A stretch of 64,000 bases of DNA from Virgibacillus sp. SK37. Its GTDB lineage: Bacteria > Bacillota > Bacilli > Bacillales > Amphibacillaceae. Where the stretch lies: positions 2,146,213 through 2,210,212 of the forward strand of contig NZ_CP007161.1 in NCBI RefSeq assembly GCF_000725285.1, read 5' to 3'. Each line of letters begins with the position of its first letter. Position 1 is the first letter of the stretch. This document shows positions 27,516-36,483 of the stretch, piece by piece. The notes beneath the pieces are model-generated. The model did not search any database and was not told the origin of the DNA. It worked only from the letters and a program-made list of their open reading frames with translations. Made by a program: the position numbers and the translations under genes.

Positions 27516-28652
27516 TTATCTTAGTTTCATCAAACGATCAGATTGACTAATAATATCGGTCACTCGGACCCCGAAATTTTCATCAATAACAACTACTTCA
27601 CCTCTAGCTATTAACTTTTCATTTACCAAGATGTCAATTGGTTCGCCAGCCAGTTTATCAAGCTCAATAATTGAACCTCCTGAGAGATCAAGAATATCGC
27701 GAATGGAACGTTTCGTTCTGCCTAATTCCACTGTTACTTTCAAAGGAATATCCATCAGCATGTCCAGATTTCGTTGTTCTGTTTTATTTAAATCTACATA
27801 TTCAAAGTTTGAAAAGTCAGCTTCTTGAACATCATTTGGCTGATAGTTGCTCTCACCCAAATAATGTGGTTCATTTTTAGTCTCTTCCCTTGAAGAAAGT
27901 GGATTAGAAGTCTGTTGAATATCAGATGGTTGTTCAACTTCTTCCATTATAGTAGCCGCTTCTTCATTGGCTGTTTCATTCAGTAATTGGCTTACTAAAT
28001 CTTTAGCAAAATGAATCGGCATTAATTGCATCATATTTGAATCGATCAATGTACCTACCTTTAGATGAAAGAACACCTTTACATAAGCTTCTTCATTGAA
28101 CATATTTTTCGTTTCATTATCCGGGTCTTCCATTCGAATAGTTGGAGGGGAAATATCCACCTTTTTACTAAAAACGGTTGACATACTTGTAGCTGCTGCA
28201 CCCATCATTTGGTTCATGGCTTCTTGAACTGCACTTAAATGGATTTCATTTAGTTCCTCTGCTGGAGAGGTACCATCTCCCCCTAACATAATATCCGAGA
28301 TAATAGCAGCATCTTCTGATTTAATTACGAAAACATTTTTCCCACTAAAACCATCTATGTATTCCACTTCTACACTTACAGGTTCAAATGTAAATTCATC
28401 ATCCAGATCCGTTTTTTGAATAACAGAAACCTGTGGGGTGGTTATTTCTACTTTTTGATTCAACAAGGTAGAAAGCGTTGTTGCAGAACTACCAAAGGAA
28501 ATATTTCCAATTTCTCCTAGTGTATCTTCTTCAATTGTGGTTAATTGCTCTTTAAAAGATGACCCAGATTGACCTGATGTATCATCTTCATCCTCACTTA
28601 CCTTTAATAATGCATCTATTTCTTCTTGGGATAGCATTCCATCATTCATCAT
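27516..28652 (-). CDS. fliY: Flagellar switch protein and CheY-P phosphatase FliY
   Basis: FliY combines a CheC-like phosphatase with a FliN-type C-ring domain. The 378-residue protein begins with LSQEEIDALL, a CheY-P binding motif. It has two phosphatase half-sites (LGEIGNISFGSSATTL near residue 45; AVQEAMNQMMGAAATSM near 140), an acidic linker (about 240-290) and a C-terminal SpoA/FliN domain (about 300-378, LMDIPLKVTVELGRTKRSIRDIL). It overlaps fliM by 11 nt. Confidence 0.97.
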   Translation of the reverse strand: MMNDGMLSQEEIDALLKVSEDEDDTSGQSGSSFKEQLTTIEEDTLGEIGNISFGSSATTLSTLLNQKVEITTPQVSVIQKTDLDDEFTFEPVSVEVEYIDGFSGKNVFVIKSEDAAIISDIMLGGDGTSPAEELNEIHLSAVQEAMNQMMGAAATSMSTVFSKKVDISPPTIRMEDPDNETKNMFNEEAYVKVFFHLKVGTLIDSNMMQLMPIHFAKDLVSQLLNETANEEAATIMEEVEQPSDIQQTSNPLSSREETKNEPHYLGESNYQPNDVQEADFSNFEYVDLNKTEQRNLDMLMDIPLKVTVELGRTKRSIRDILDLSGGSIIELDKLAGEPIDILVNEKLIARGEVVVIDENFGVRVTDIISQSDRLMKLR

Positions 28653-29640
28653 ACAGTTTCACCCCTTTAATTTCTTCCAAAACTTGTACAGACATTTTGT
28701 TTTTGTATTTGCCTGGTTGTACATGAAACTTCGGTTCATTATTTATTGACAATAGTAATGGTTGGTCAATTTGTTGATCCAAAGCTATCACATCTTCTTT
28801 ACCTAAGTTTAAAAATTCTTCTATATTAATACTTGCTTGTCCTAGAATTGCTTTTACTTCTAGCTGAGCTCCCTGGATACTATTGGAAAGCTTCTTATAT
28901 GCATCCATATCTCTTTCCTTTGCTGAAGTTTCCATCCAGTAATGTACCGATAGCTTATCAATAATTGGTTCGAGAACAATATGAGGAATACATATATTTA
29001 TCATTCCACTTGTTTCACCAATTGTTGTGTTAAGCGAAACAACAACAACGGTCTCATTAGGTGAAACCATTTGTAAAAACTGTGGATTTACTTCAAAATC
29101 TTCTAAAATAGGGTCTACCTCTCTAATGGAAGCCCAAGCTTCCTGTAAATTAATTGCTGCCTTTTCAAAGAGCTGAGACATAAGAATCGTTTCTATTTCT
29201 GTTAAATTATCAACTTTATTTACACTGCTCCCTTTTCCTCCCAAAACTCTATCAAGCATGGCATAGGCGATATTAGGATTTATTTCCATTATTAATCTGC
29301 CATCAAGGGGCTTTAAACTATAAACATTCAAAACAGTCATCTTGGGTATGGAGCGAATAAATTCTTCATATGGTATCTGATCCACAGAAGCGACTGAAAT
29401 ATTAACATACGTTCTTAACTGAGCAGAGAAAAAGGTTGTTAATAATCTAGCGTAATTCTCATGAATTCTCGAAATCCCTCTGATCTGATCTTTGGAAAAT
29501 CTTAATGCTCGTTTAAAATCATATACCCGAACTTTTTTCTCTTTTTCTTCCTTTTTTAATTCCTCTGCGTCCATTTCGCCCGAAGTAATGGCGGACAATA
29601 AAGCATCAATCTCATTTTGCGAAAGGATCTCATCAGCCAA
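28642..29640 (-). CDS. fliM: Flagellar motor switch protein FliM
   Basis: FliM forms the middle of the C-ring and receives CheY-P. The 332-residue protein has the N-terminal CheY-binding peptide EILSQNEIDALLSAI, the central domain starting RVYDFKRALRFSKDQIRGISRIHENYARLL, and a C-terminal SpoA domain ending LEEIKGVKLYDE. The start is TTG at 29640 after GAGGTGGG, giving MADEILSQ. It follows fliL by about 30 nt. Confidence 0.98.
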   Translation of the reverse strand: MADEILSQNEIDALLSAITSGEMDAEELKKEEKEKKVRVYDFKRALRFSKDQIRGISRIHENYARLLTTFFSAQLRTYVNISVASVDQIPYEEFIRSIPKMTVLNVYSLKPLDGRLIMEINPNIAYAMLDRVLGGKGSSVNKVDNLTEIETILMSQLFEKAAINLQEAWASIREVDPILEDFEVNPQFLQMVSPNETVVVVSLNTTIGETSGMINICIPHIVLEPIIDKLSVHYWMETSAKERDMDAYKKLSNSIQGAQLEVKAILGQASINIEEFLNLGKEDVIALDQQIDQPLLLSINNEPKFHVQPGKYKNKMSVQVLEEIKGVKLYDE

Positions 29641-29672
29641 TTAAACCCACCTCTATTCTGGAGTCCTAACAT

Positions 29673-30092
29673 TTACTGTAGAATTTTGCTTACTGTATAA
29701 ACATTGGTTATTTTTCCTTCTGTCATTACAGCATTTAGCTTCGTTTTCACTTCAGCTTCCAAATCAGTCAAGCCTGTTTTAAATTTCTCTTCATTCATTG
29801 TTGCTAGTTCTTTTATTAATATGTTCTTTAATTGAAAATCTCTTTTGCTGATTTCCTCTTTGGCGTCTTTGCCGTCTGTTAATATCTGAAACTGAATTCT
29901 TACAAAGCTTCCATCTTCAAGATCTGTTGTTATTTCTGGAGTTTCATACGCATATTCAACGATATCGTCAATCGATTTGGCTTTTCCTTCATCTGAATCA
30001 CCAGCAACATTTAATACAATAACTAAAGCAGCAATTGCCACGATCAGTAATATCGCCATGGAAGTAATTGTAGTTTTTACCAGTTTACTCAC
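29673..30092 (-). CDS. fliL: Flagellar basal body-associated protein FliL
   Basis: FliL surrounds the stator and supports motor function. The 139-residue protein has one N-terminal membrane segment ([21 protein letters not shown]) and a FliL extracellular domain with [24 protein letters not shown] and a C-terminal TVSKIL. I choose GTG at 30092 because AAGGAAGGTG lies 6 nt upstream; the frame opens three codons further up. It overlaps the end of swrD by 8 nt. Confidence 0.92.
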   Translation of the reverse strand: MSKLVKTTITSMAILLIVAIAALVIVLNVAGDSDEGKAKSIDDIVEYAYETPEITTDLEDGSFVRIQFQILTDGKDAKEEISKRDFQLKNILIKELATMNEEKFKTGLTDLEAEVKTKLNAVMTEGKITNVYTVSKILQ

Positions 30093-30300
30093 TTGCTTCA
30101 CCTTCCTTCAGCGAACCTTGCAAACCAATGCTTTGGTAGTAATTTGTAATAAGTTCAACTACCTGTTGTTCTGGATTTTTTACAACAAGCTTCTTTCCAT
30201 TAATTAAGGTTAGTGTAGTATCAGGTAATGATTGTATCTGTTCAATCATCATTGCATTCAAAGTAAAAGGGTCTCCATTGAGACGTGTCAATTGAATCAT
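30085..30300 (-). CDS. swrD: Swarming/motor power protein SwrD (FlbD family)
   Basis: A 71-residue protein beginning [42 protein letters not shown], the FlbD/SwrD family signature. In B. subtilis SwrD (YlzI) lies between flgE and fliL and raises flagellar power. Position and sequence agree here. It has no membrane segment. Confidence 0.92.
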   Translation of the reverse strand: MIQLTRLNGDPFTLNAMMIEQIQSLPDTTLTLINGKKLVVKNPEQQVVELITNYYQSIGLQGSLKEGEASE

Positions 30301-30346
30301 ATAGGGCGGGAGTATTTAAATGAAAATCATACTCCCTACCTCCTTA

Positions 30347-31144
30347 CTATCGTTTTAAGTTTACTAACTCTTGTAATATTTCATCTGAGGTTGTGATAAT
30401 TCTTGTGTTTGCCTGAAATCCACGTTGGGCTGTAATCATTTCTGTAAATTCCTCAGATAAATCAACATTAGACATTTCAAGTGAACCACTGACGATCGAC
30501 GCTGTTCCACCACTTTCAGGAGCAACTAAATTTCCTGCATAGCCAGCATTTTCACTATTCAAAAACAAATTACTTCCTGCTTTTTCTAGACCAGCTGGAT
30601 TTGAAAAACTCGCTATTCCAATTTGTCCTGCTGTCTGTGTATCTCCAGCCGCATCAATGTAATTTACTGTACCATCTGTTTGGATACTGAAACTCTTAGC
30701 AGTTGAGTCGATTTCAATATTACCTCCTCCGACTTTCTGTAAAAAGTAGCCATCCCCATTCACAATATGCCCATCATTATCCAAGTAAAAGTTCCCGGCC
30801 CTCGTATAATAGGTCGTACCGTTTCCTGCTACTTGAAACATTCCATCCCCTTCCAGAGCAAGATCTAAAGGATTATTAGTCGTTTGCCGAAAGCCTTGTG
30901 TATGAATATTATCAATTGTACCCAGCTGGGACCCTAAGCCAACTTGAGCAGGATTGATACCGCCACGAACATCCCCATTAGCTCCCTGTGCTCCTGAGGT
31001 CATTTGACTCATCATATCTTGAAAGGTTACACGACCTTTTTTGAAACCTGAAGTATTTACGTTGGCAATATTGTTACCTATTACATCTAACTTTGTTTGA
31101 AAACCTTTCATTCCTGAAATACCTGCATACATTGAACGTAACAT
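30347..31144 (-). CDS. flgE: Flagellar hook/rod protein of the FlgE/FlgG family
   Basis: The 265-residue protein starts MLRSMYAGISGMKGFQTKLDVIGNNIANVNTSGFKKGRVTF, the N-terminal rod/hook motif, has a hypervariable centre, and ends with MSNVDLSEEFTEMITAQRGFQANTRIITTSDEILQELVNLKR. It is secreted through the flagellar apparatus. Its equivalent at this place in B. subtilis is the hook protein FlgE (formerly called FlgG). The short size fits the Bacillus hook protein; FlgG-type annotation would be the alternative. Confidence 0.93.
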   Translation of the reverse strand: MLRSMYAGISGMKGFQTKLDVIGNNIANVNTSGFKKGRVTFQDMMSQMTSGAQGANGDVRGGINPAQVGLGSQLGTIDNIHTQGFRQTTNNPLDLALEGDGMFQVAGNGTTYYTRAGNFYLDNDGHIVNGDGYFLQKVGGGNIEIDSTAKSFSIQTDGTVNYIDAAGDTQTAGQIGIASFSNPAGLEKAGSNLFLNSENAGYAGNLVAPESGGTASIVSGSLEMSNVDLSEEFTEMITAQRGFQANTRIITTSDEILQELVNLKR

Positions 31145-31226
31145 GTTATTTATCCCCTTTTGGATTTATTTTTTGTCTGTTGTATCTATCAGTCAACAAC
31201 AGTATGGCTTCCCAACAAGGTCCAGC

Positions 31227-31598
31227 CTATTTATTGATAACAATTGTTCCATTAATATTTGAGAAAATGCGATTTGTAGCCTCTTCCCTATTCATTGCGG
31301 TTACTACGGTATGATTCTTAGCACTAACCAGTAATGCAGCTTGGTCCATAACCACTAATGAATCGGTAATACCTTTTTTCTTTGCTTCACTAACTTTCTC
31401 TCCGATTAATTGCCATTCCTTATCGTTTATATGAATATTTCTTTCATTTAATCGTTGATTTGCATGTTTACTAATTTTTAACTCTTTTTGTTCAAATGCT
31501 AAAAAATCTTTAAATGGTATACTACTAGAAGGTTTTACTGATTTTTTAACTGAATTAAGAGCTACTCGCTGTGGTAACTGGTGTATTCGATGGTCCAT
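31227..31598 (-). CDS. Flagellar operon protein of the TIGR02530 type
   Basis: A 123-residue basic protein with the core FKDFLAFEQKELKISKHANQRLNERNI and DSLVVMDQAALLVSAKNHTVVTAMNREEATNRIFSNINGTIVIN. I recognise this as the small family named 'flagellar operon protein' (TIGR02530), found between flgD and flgE in many Firmicutes. Its role is not established. There is no signal peptide or membrane segment. The ATG at 31598 follows AGGAAGGGAG. Confidence 0.85.
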   Translation of the reverse strand: MDHRIHQLPQRVALNSVKKSVKPSSSIPFKDFLAFEQKELKISKHANQRLNERNIHINDKEWQLIGEKVSEAKKKGITDSLVVMDQAALLVSAKNHTVVTAMNREEATNRIFSNINGTIVINK

Positions 31599-31618
31599 AA
31601 TACTCCCTTCCTGTCACA

Positions 31619-32071
31619 TTAATTTTGTTCTTTAACAGTAGGTTCACTGACCTGTAAGACAGCATCAGCATATATTTTTTCACCATTTTTCAGCTCAAGA
31701 ATTGCCCAGCCTTCTTTTTGACTTACTGCGACCACTTTACTTGATTCTACATCAAGTTTTTCCCCTGTATCCTTGTCAAAAGCCTGGTATGAAACTTCTT
31801 TGCCGATCATATGGCTATATTCTATTACAGGCGAAACTAACTGACTTTGTACAAGCTTTTCAATCGAATTAGCCATATTCGTCGTTTGCTCAAGTGAGGA
31901 AAATTGGGCCATTTGAGATATAAATTCTCTATCATCCATTGGGTTTGTGGGATCCTGATTGGATAATTGTGTCATCAAAATTTTTAAAAATTCATTTTTA
32001 CCAAGCTCTGGGCTTGGTGTTCTTGTCTTTTGCTGATTCTGTAAATACAGAGATGGGTCTATTTTAGTCAT
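31619..32071 (-). CDS. flgD: Flagellar hook assembly (capping) protein FlgD
   Basis: FlgD caps the growing hook. The 150-residue protein has the conserved N-terminal core GKNEFLKILMTQLSNQDPTNPMDDREFISQMAQFSSLEQ and then a short C-terminal domain. Bacillus FlgD proteins are short, lacking the larger Ig-like domain of enterics; this one fits. It lies directly after fliK, whose length-control function depends on the hook and its cap. Confidence 0.95.
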   Translation of the reverse strand: MTKIDPSLYLQNQQKTRTPSPELGKNEFLKILMTQLSNQDPTNPMDDREFISQMAQFSSLEQTTNMANSIEKLVQSQLVSPVIEYSHMIGKEVSYQAFDKDTGEKLDVESSKVVAVSQKEGWAILELKNGEKIYADAVLQVSEPTVKEQN

Positions 32072-32081
32072 AAGGTTTCAC

Positions 32082-33344
32082 CTATACTTTCTCATTCAAA
32101 AGCGCTTCTTCGAATGTCATAGCAAAATCATCTTCATGGTTATTCTCTCCATCTTGTTGTGATTGTTGAGAATTCTGCTGGTTATCTGAATGCTGATCTG
32201 TTGTATCTTTTTGCAATGTCTGGGCATGTTGCAAGTTAATTTCCTGTTTTTCAACAACTACTTGTTGAGGAGAGAACATATGACGCAGCTGGTGCATATT
32301 GGAATCTAACATTTCTTTTGCTGCTTGACTGGACACTAGAATTTTTACCGTCATTTCTCCATTGATCTGCGTTAGTTTAACTACCATTTCTCCCATATTT
32401 CCAGGGCGTAATGTTATGTTCATTTGGTTGGTTCCATTTGGTGTGGACATAAATTTACTCGATTTTATCAAACGCTGAAATTGCTCCATTAATTGTTGAC
32501 CATTTGATTGTGAATTTTGTGCTTGATTTAAATGGATAATAAATTGCTCCACTTTGGACATAGGCATTGAGGTTGGAGTTATCGTATGTACGTTTGTTTT
32601 TTCAGCAAGCCCATGATTCTCAATTGCTCTTTTCATCCATTTCGCAACATCGTTAGTAGTTACTTCTGCAGCACTATTGTATTGATGTTTGGTCACAAGC
32701 TGATTTCTTTTTACGAAATTCTGAACTAACTCTTCAAATATAGGTGATTCTTTTACAATCATGGACTGAACCTGTGTTACATTTTGCTGGTTAGTTCCGG
32801 TTTTTTTACTTAAAGCAGTCCATTCTTTTAAAATTTGTAATAAATCAGGAGCTGTCTCTTTCATCTGCTTTTGATTCGTAACAGCCGAAGTTACTTGATT
32901 CAGAAGATGCTGAGCTTTTGTAAAAAGATCAGCAAGCTGCTTCATTACTTTTTCATTATCAAGTGAAGCGGGCATCTTTGACAAAGCCAAAGGTAGATCC
33001 TGCGAGATTGTCTGTGAGGGAAATAAATTTTCAACAATTAACATCACTTCTTCTTGTTCTGTCGAGTTATTTTCCCTCGACCCGATTTGGTTTTGTCTTA
33101 TCAAGTCCTTCAAAACTGTTTGCAAATGGATCGGAAGTTGCGCATCATATATAATGCTCTCTACATTCTCCTGGTTACCTAATGCAGCTGTGTCCGAGGA
33201 ATCCTCATTTGTAAGCTGTAACTTGGCTAATAGCATTTGAAACAATGGAGAATCCTCTTTCAGCGAGTGTGGCTGTTTCGTCATCTGATCTTTCCCTGTT
33301 CCGGATATTTGTGCGTTAGGTAAAAACATACCCATAGCGTTCAC
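32082..33344 (-). CDS. fliK: Flagellar hook-length control protein FliK
   Basis: FliK measures hook length and flips FlhB specificity. The product of about 420 residues has a long poorly conserved N-terminal region rich in Gln, Asn, Ser and Thr. The C-terminal FliK core (about 320-385) has MNITLRPGNMGEMVVKLTQINGEMTVKILVSSQAAKEML. A Gln/Asp/His-rich tail follows. I choose GTG at 33344 since GGGAGGTG lies 6 nt upstream; a further GTG at 33353 overlaps that site. Assignment of the name rests on the C-terminal core and position after motE. Confidence 0.93.
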   Translation of the reverse strand: MNAMGMFLPNAQISGTGKDQMTKQPHSLKEDSPLFQMLLAKLQLTNEDSSDTAALGNQENVESIIYDAQLPIHLQTVLKDLIRQNQIGSRENNSTEQEEVMLIVENLFPSQTISQDLPLALSKMPASLDNEKVMKQLADLFTKAQHLLNQVTSAVTNQKQMKETAPDLLQILKEWTALSKKTGTNQQNVTQVQSMIVKESPIFEELVQNFVKRNQLVTKHQYNSAAEVTTNDVAKWMKRAIENHGLAEKTNVHTITPTSMPMSKVEQFIIHLNQAQNSQSNGQQLMEQFQRLIKSSKFMSTPNGTNQMNITLRPGNMGEMVVKLTQINGEMTVKILVSSQAAKEMLDSNMHQLRHMFSPQQVVVEKQEINLQHAQTLQKDTTDQHSDNQQNSQQSQQDGENNHEDDFAMTFEEALLNEKV

Positions 33345-33372
33345 CTTTTTCACCTCCCTTCAAAAATAGAAA

Positions 33373-33957
33373 TTAAGGATTATCACTAATTAACTTCTGT
33401 GTTAATTCAGCTGCTTTTGCAGGGTCCATTTCTCCGAGAATTTCTCCTCTTACCTTATTGGATAGTTCTTTTAATAAACTCACAGCTGTATCCTTTTCTA
33501 AATCTGTTAGGATAAGTGCTGCTTGCTGTCTATCCATATCTTTAAAGGACTGAGACATGGTTTCTATCATGTTTAATCCCTCTGAATCTTCTTCTAAGCT
33601 AGGATTAGACGTGTTTTTCTCCAATTTAACAATCTTTTGTTCCAACCGATTGTTAATTGTTTTCAGATCATCCACTTGTTGATTAAGCTCTTTAATCTCT
33701 TTTTCTTTTTGAGACACTTGTGACCGGATTTTATTTGTGTCTACTTGGGGTTTTTCATTCTCGTTACCGGAAACTAATGTTGCAGCACCTGGGATATGAG
33801 CTAGCTTGTCCTTTGTCCAATCCATGACATTGACACCTGCCATACTTAAAATCACTAAGGTTATGGTTATTATTACGACCAGTGGTACAATTACTGCAAA
33901 GATAAACCAAATAATCGGATTCAACTTTTTCTTATCTGTTTTGTTTTGCTTACTCAT
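33373..33957 (-). CDS. motE: MotE/YlxF-like flagellar chaperone with MgtE-N-type domain
   Basis: The 194-residue protein has a short basic N-terminus, one membrane segment (about 14-40, IIWFIFAVIVPLVVIITITLV), a coiled coil (about 75-125) and a C-terminal domain SFKDMDRQQAALILTDLEKDTAVSLLKEL ... DPAKAAELTQKL that resembles the MgtE N-domain. It occupies the ylxF position between fliJ and fliK. Homologues (MotE) in other bacteria chaperone MotC. The role in this organism is inferred. Confidence 0.85.
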   Translation of the reverse strand: MSKQNKTDKKKLNPIIWFIFAVIVPLVVIITITLVILSMAGVNVMDWTKDKLAHIPGAATLVSGNENEKPQVDTNKIRSQVSQKEKEIKELNQQVDDLKTINNRLEQKIVKLEKNTSNPSLEEDSEGLNMIETMSQSFKDMDRQQAALILTDLEKDTAVSLLKELSNKVRGEILGEMDPAKAAELTQKLISDNP

Positions 33958-33962
33958 CTATG

Positions 33963-34409
33963 TCACCTGTTTTTTTGACCTAAATATTGCTGGATAGATA
34001 ATTCGTCCATAAAGATATTCTCTGATCTTTGGACACGTTCATGCTCCTCTATCTTTCTATTTTGAATAATTCTTTCAAATTTTTTCATTTCCATATGAGC
34101 ATCAGTCAGTTTTATCTGCTTTTGTTCCATTGCATTTCTTGCTTGCTGAACCTCTGACTGCAAATCATTTATTTGCTTGTTTATATATTCAATATGAATA
34201 GCTTGTTGTTTTATTTTATCTATGGAAGCACCGCTATGCAGATTCGTTTCATATGTTGCTTCGGCTGCTTCCTTCTTCTTGAGGATGTTGTATAACCTTG
34301 TTGCCATTTCCTCAAATACATCCATGGATTGGTGATATGCTTTCTGCGCATTATTCTTTTCCAATTCTCTGACTTGCAATATTTTAGACAATGATACTGT
34401 TCCAGACAT
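33963..34409 (-). CDS. fliJ: Flagellar export ATPase stalk/chaperone FliJ
   Basis: FliJ is the coiled-coil stalk that fits into the FliI hexamer. The 148-residue protein is almost wholly helical coiled coil, with LSKILQVRELEKNNAQKAYHQSM at the start and MEMKKFERIIQNRKIEEHER near the end, the usual FliJ conserved patch. It follows fliI by 5 nt. Confidence 0.92.
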   Translation of the reverse strand: MSGTVSLSKILQVRELEKNNAQKAYHQSMDVFEEMATRLYNILKKKEAAEATYETNLHSGASIDKIKQQAIHIEYINKQINDLQSEVQQARNAMEQKQIKLTDAHMEMKKFERIIQNRKIEEHERVQRSENIFMDELSIQQYLGQKNR

Positions 34410-34414
34410 TTCAT

Positions 34415-35728
34415 TTATCCTCCATTTAACAAAGCTTTCATTTTATTAATAGAATCCTCAAGGGAAACAGTTTCGAAAACTTCTTGCTTAAGAAAAGACT
34501 GTATCTTTGGATAAAAGTTAATCGCCCTATCGATTTCAGGATCTGTTCCCCGCTTATATGCACCTATTTGTATCAGTTCACTATTTTCTTCATATACAGC
34601 TAACAAAGCTCTCATTTGCTGAGCAAAATTCTTATGTTCTCTCTCAGTAATTTGATTCATAATACGACTGATCGATTTTAAGATGTTAATTGCAGGAAAT
34701 TGTCCCCGTTCAGCAAGCTTTCGGTCCATAATAAAATGTCCATCCAGAATCCCACGAACCGTGTCGGCGATTGGCTCGTTCATATCATCCCCATCCACCA
34801 ATACAGTGTAGAAAGCAGTAATCGTTCCTATTTCATTTGTACCCGCTCGCTCAAGTAACTTTGGTAAAGTGGCGAAAACCGAAGGAGTGTACCCTTTTGT
34901 TGTAGGTGGCTCGCCTGTTGCAAGACCAACTTCCCTCTGTGCCATAGCTACTCTAGTAACAGAATCCATCATCAAATTCACGTTAAGTCCCTGATCTCGA
35001 AAATACTCACTTATAGCAGTAGCAGTATAGGCACCCTTAATTCTCATTAACGCGGGTTGGTCAGATGTAGCAGCAACTACGATTGACTTCTTAAGCCCTT
35101 CTTCCCCAAGGTCTTTTTCAATAAATTCCCTGACCTCCCTGCCACGTTCACCTATTAAAGCAATTACATTAACATCTGCACTACTATTGCGAGCAATCAT
35201 CCCCAATAATGTACTTTTACCAACACCGCTACCGGCAAAAATTCCAATTCGTTGGCCTTTACCTACTGTTAAAAGCGAATCTATAGCTTTTACTCCTACT
35301 TGAATAGGCTCATTAATTGGCTGTCGTAACATGGGATTTGGTGGCGTCTGTTCTGTCAAATAGTTAGATAATCCTTTTGGAAGGTCCGTTTTGTCAAGGT
35401 TCCTACCAAGTGAATCTACTACCTTTCCAATAAGCCCTCGTCCTATTTTAACGCTTAATGGACTGCCCTCTGACTCTACTAAACAACCAGGTCCGATTTC
35501 TGTGAGCTCTGAGTAAGGCATAAGAATAATTTTTTCATTATTAAAACCTACTACTTCAGAAAGAACGGGCGATCTGGCACCAGTAGAAGGGTGGATATAA
35601 CAAACGTCACCGATATTTGCTTCAGGGCCTTGTGACTCAATCATAATCCCAACAACCCTTATGACCTTGCCATATTTCTTATAAGGATTAGATTGATCTA
35701 TAGCTTTTAATAGCGGCTGAATGTTCAT
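34415..35728 (-). CDS. fliI: Flagellum-specific export ATPase FliI
   Basis: FliI is the F1-beta-like ATPase of flagellar export. The 437-residue protein has Walker A GIFAGSGVGKSTLLGMIA, IALIGERGREVREFIE, Walker B LMMDSVTRVAMAQREVGLA and the conserved GEPPTTKGYTPSVFATLPKLLERAG. It overlaps fliH by 4 nt (ATGA). All ATPase motifs are intact. Confidence 0.98.
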   Translation of the reverse strand: MNIQPLLKAIDQSNPYKKYGKVIRVVGIMIESQGPEANIGDVCYIHPSTGARSPVLSEVVGFNNEKIILMPYSELTEIGPGCLVESEGSPLSVKIGRGLIGKVVDSLGRNLDKTDLPKGLSNYLTEQTPPNPMLRQPINEPIQVGVKAIDSLLTVGKGQRIGIFAGSGVGKSTLLGMIARNSSADVNVIALIGERGREVREFIEKDLGEEGLKKSIVVAATSDQPALMRIKGAYTATAISEYFRDQGLNVNLMMDSVTRVAMAQREVGLATGEPPTTKGYTPSVFATLPKLLERAGTNEIGTITAFYTVLVDGDDMNEPIADTVRGILDGHFIMDRKLAERGQFPAINILKSISRIMNQITEREHKNFAQQMRALLAVYEENSELIQIGAYKRGTDPEIDRAINFYPKIQSFLKQEVFETVSLEDSINKMKALLNGG

Positions 35729-36483
35729 GTCGCATTCTCCCTCGAAACCTCATGCAATACCTGTCGTAATTCATTTAACTGAGTATCAATACCTACATCC
35801 ATTTGACCAAATGGATGCTTGATAAGACATCCATTTTCCGGTATTTCATCATTTATATAGATTGCCAGCCTTACATCCTCTTCCAGTACTTGCAATAGCT
35901 CTTCTTTTTGCTCCAAAACAGTTTCATAATTAGCTGGGTGCAGATAAATGGATATTACCGATTGATCTTTTAATTCACGAATTGCTGATTTAACAATTGG
36001 TAAAAAAGATTGCGGAGATTTCTCTAGCTGTTGTCTTAATATTTTTTCTGCTGTGTACATTGCTAATTCAATGATAGACTCTTCATGCTTCTCAATTGTT
36101 GCGTGATAATCAATCCCTGCACTCTCAACAATAGAATTAGCTTGCTCGATCAAAGCGCGATATTCAAGATGGGCAACTTCTTTCCCTTCTATGTAACCAG
36201 CCTGATAGCCTTCTTCCTTTGCGCTTTCTATATAAGCATGTTTTTCTGTCTCCCAGTTTTGCTTTGCCTGTTGTATTTCTGAGTTAGTCTCGTTTAAAAG
36301 TAATTCTTTATTGGTTCTCAAATCTTCTAATTCAATTTTCAAATTATCAATTTGTCCACTTATTTCTTTTTCAACTGCATCGGAAGTTGGAACAGTTGGT
36401 CCTGAGGAATTCGTTGAAGAAACAACAGATTTCAATTTAATTATTCGCTTTCCACCAAGGTTAGAATTAGACAATAATGTCAT
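35725..36483 (-). CDS. fliH: Flagellar assembly protein FliH
   Basis: FliH holds and restrains FliI. The product of 252 residues from ATG 36483 begins MTLLSNSNLGGKRIIKLKS and has a coiled-coil middle (about 35-90) with GYQAGYIEGKEVAHLEYRALIEQA, then the C-terminal domain with EESIIELAMYTAEKILRQQLE and NGCLIKHPFGQMDVGIDTQLNELRQVL. The start overlaps fliG by 17 nt and the GGGGGAGGAG site is unusually close, so TTG 36474 is an alternative. Confidence 0.93.
   Translation of the reverse strand: MTLLSNSNLGGKRIIKLKSVVSSTNSSGPTVPTSDAVEKEISGQIDNLKIELEDLRTNKELLLNETNSEIQQAKQNWETEKHAYIESAKEEGYQAGYIEGKEVAHLEYRALIEQANSIVESAGIDYHATIEKHEESIIELAMYTAEKILRQQLEKSPQSFLPIVKSAIRELKDQSVISIYLHPANYETVLEQKEELLQVLEEDVRLAIYINDEIPENGCLIKHPFGQMDVGIDTQLNELRQVLHEVSRENAT

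Noticed and set aside
27516-28652. FliY as a fusion of CheC and FliN peculiar to this genome
   Set aside because: This domain layout is the normal FliY of Bacilli.
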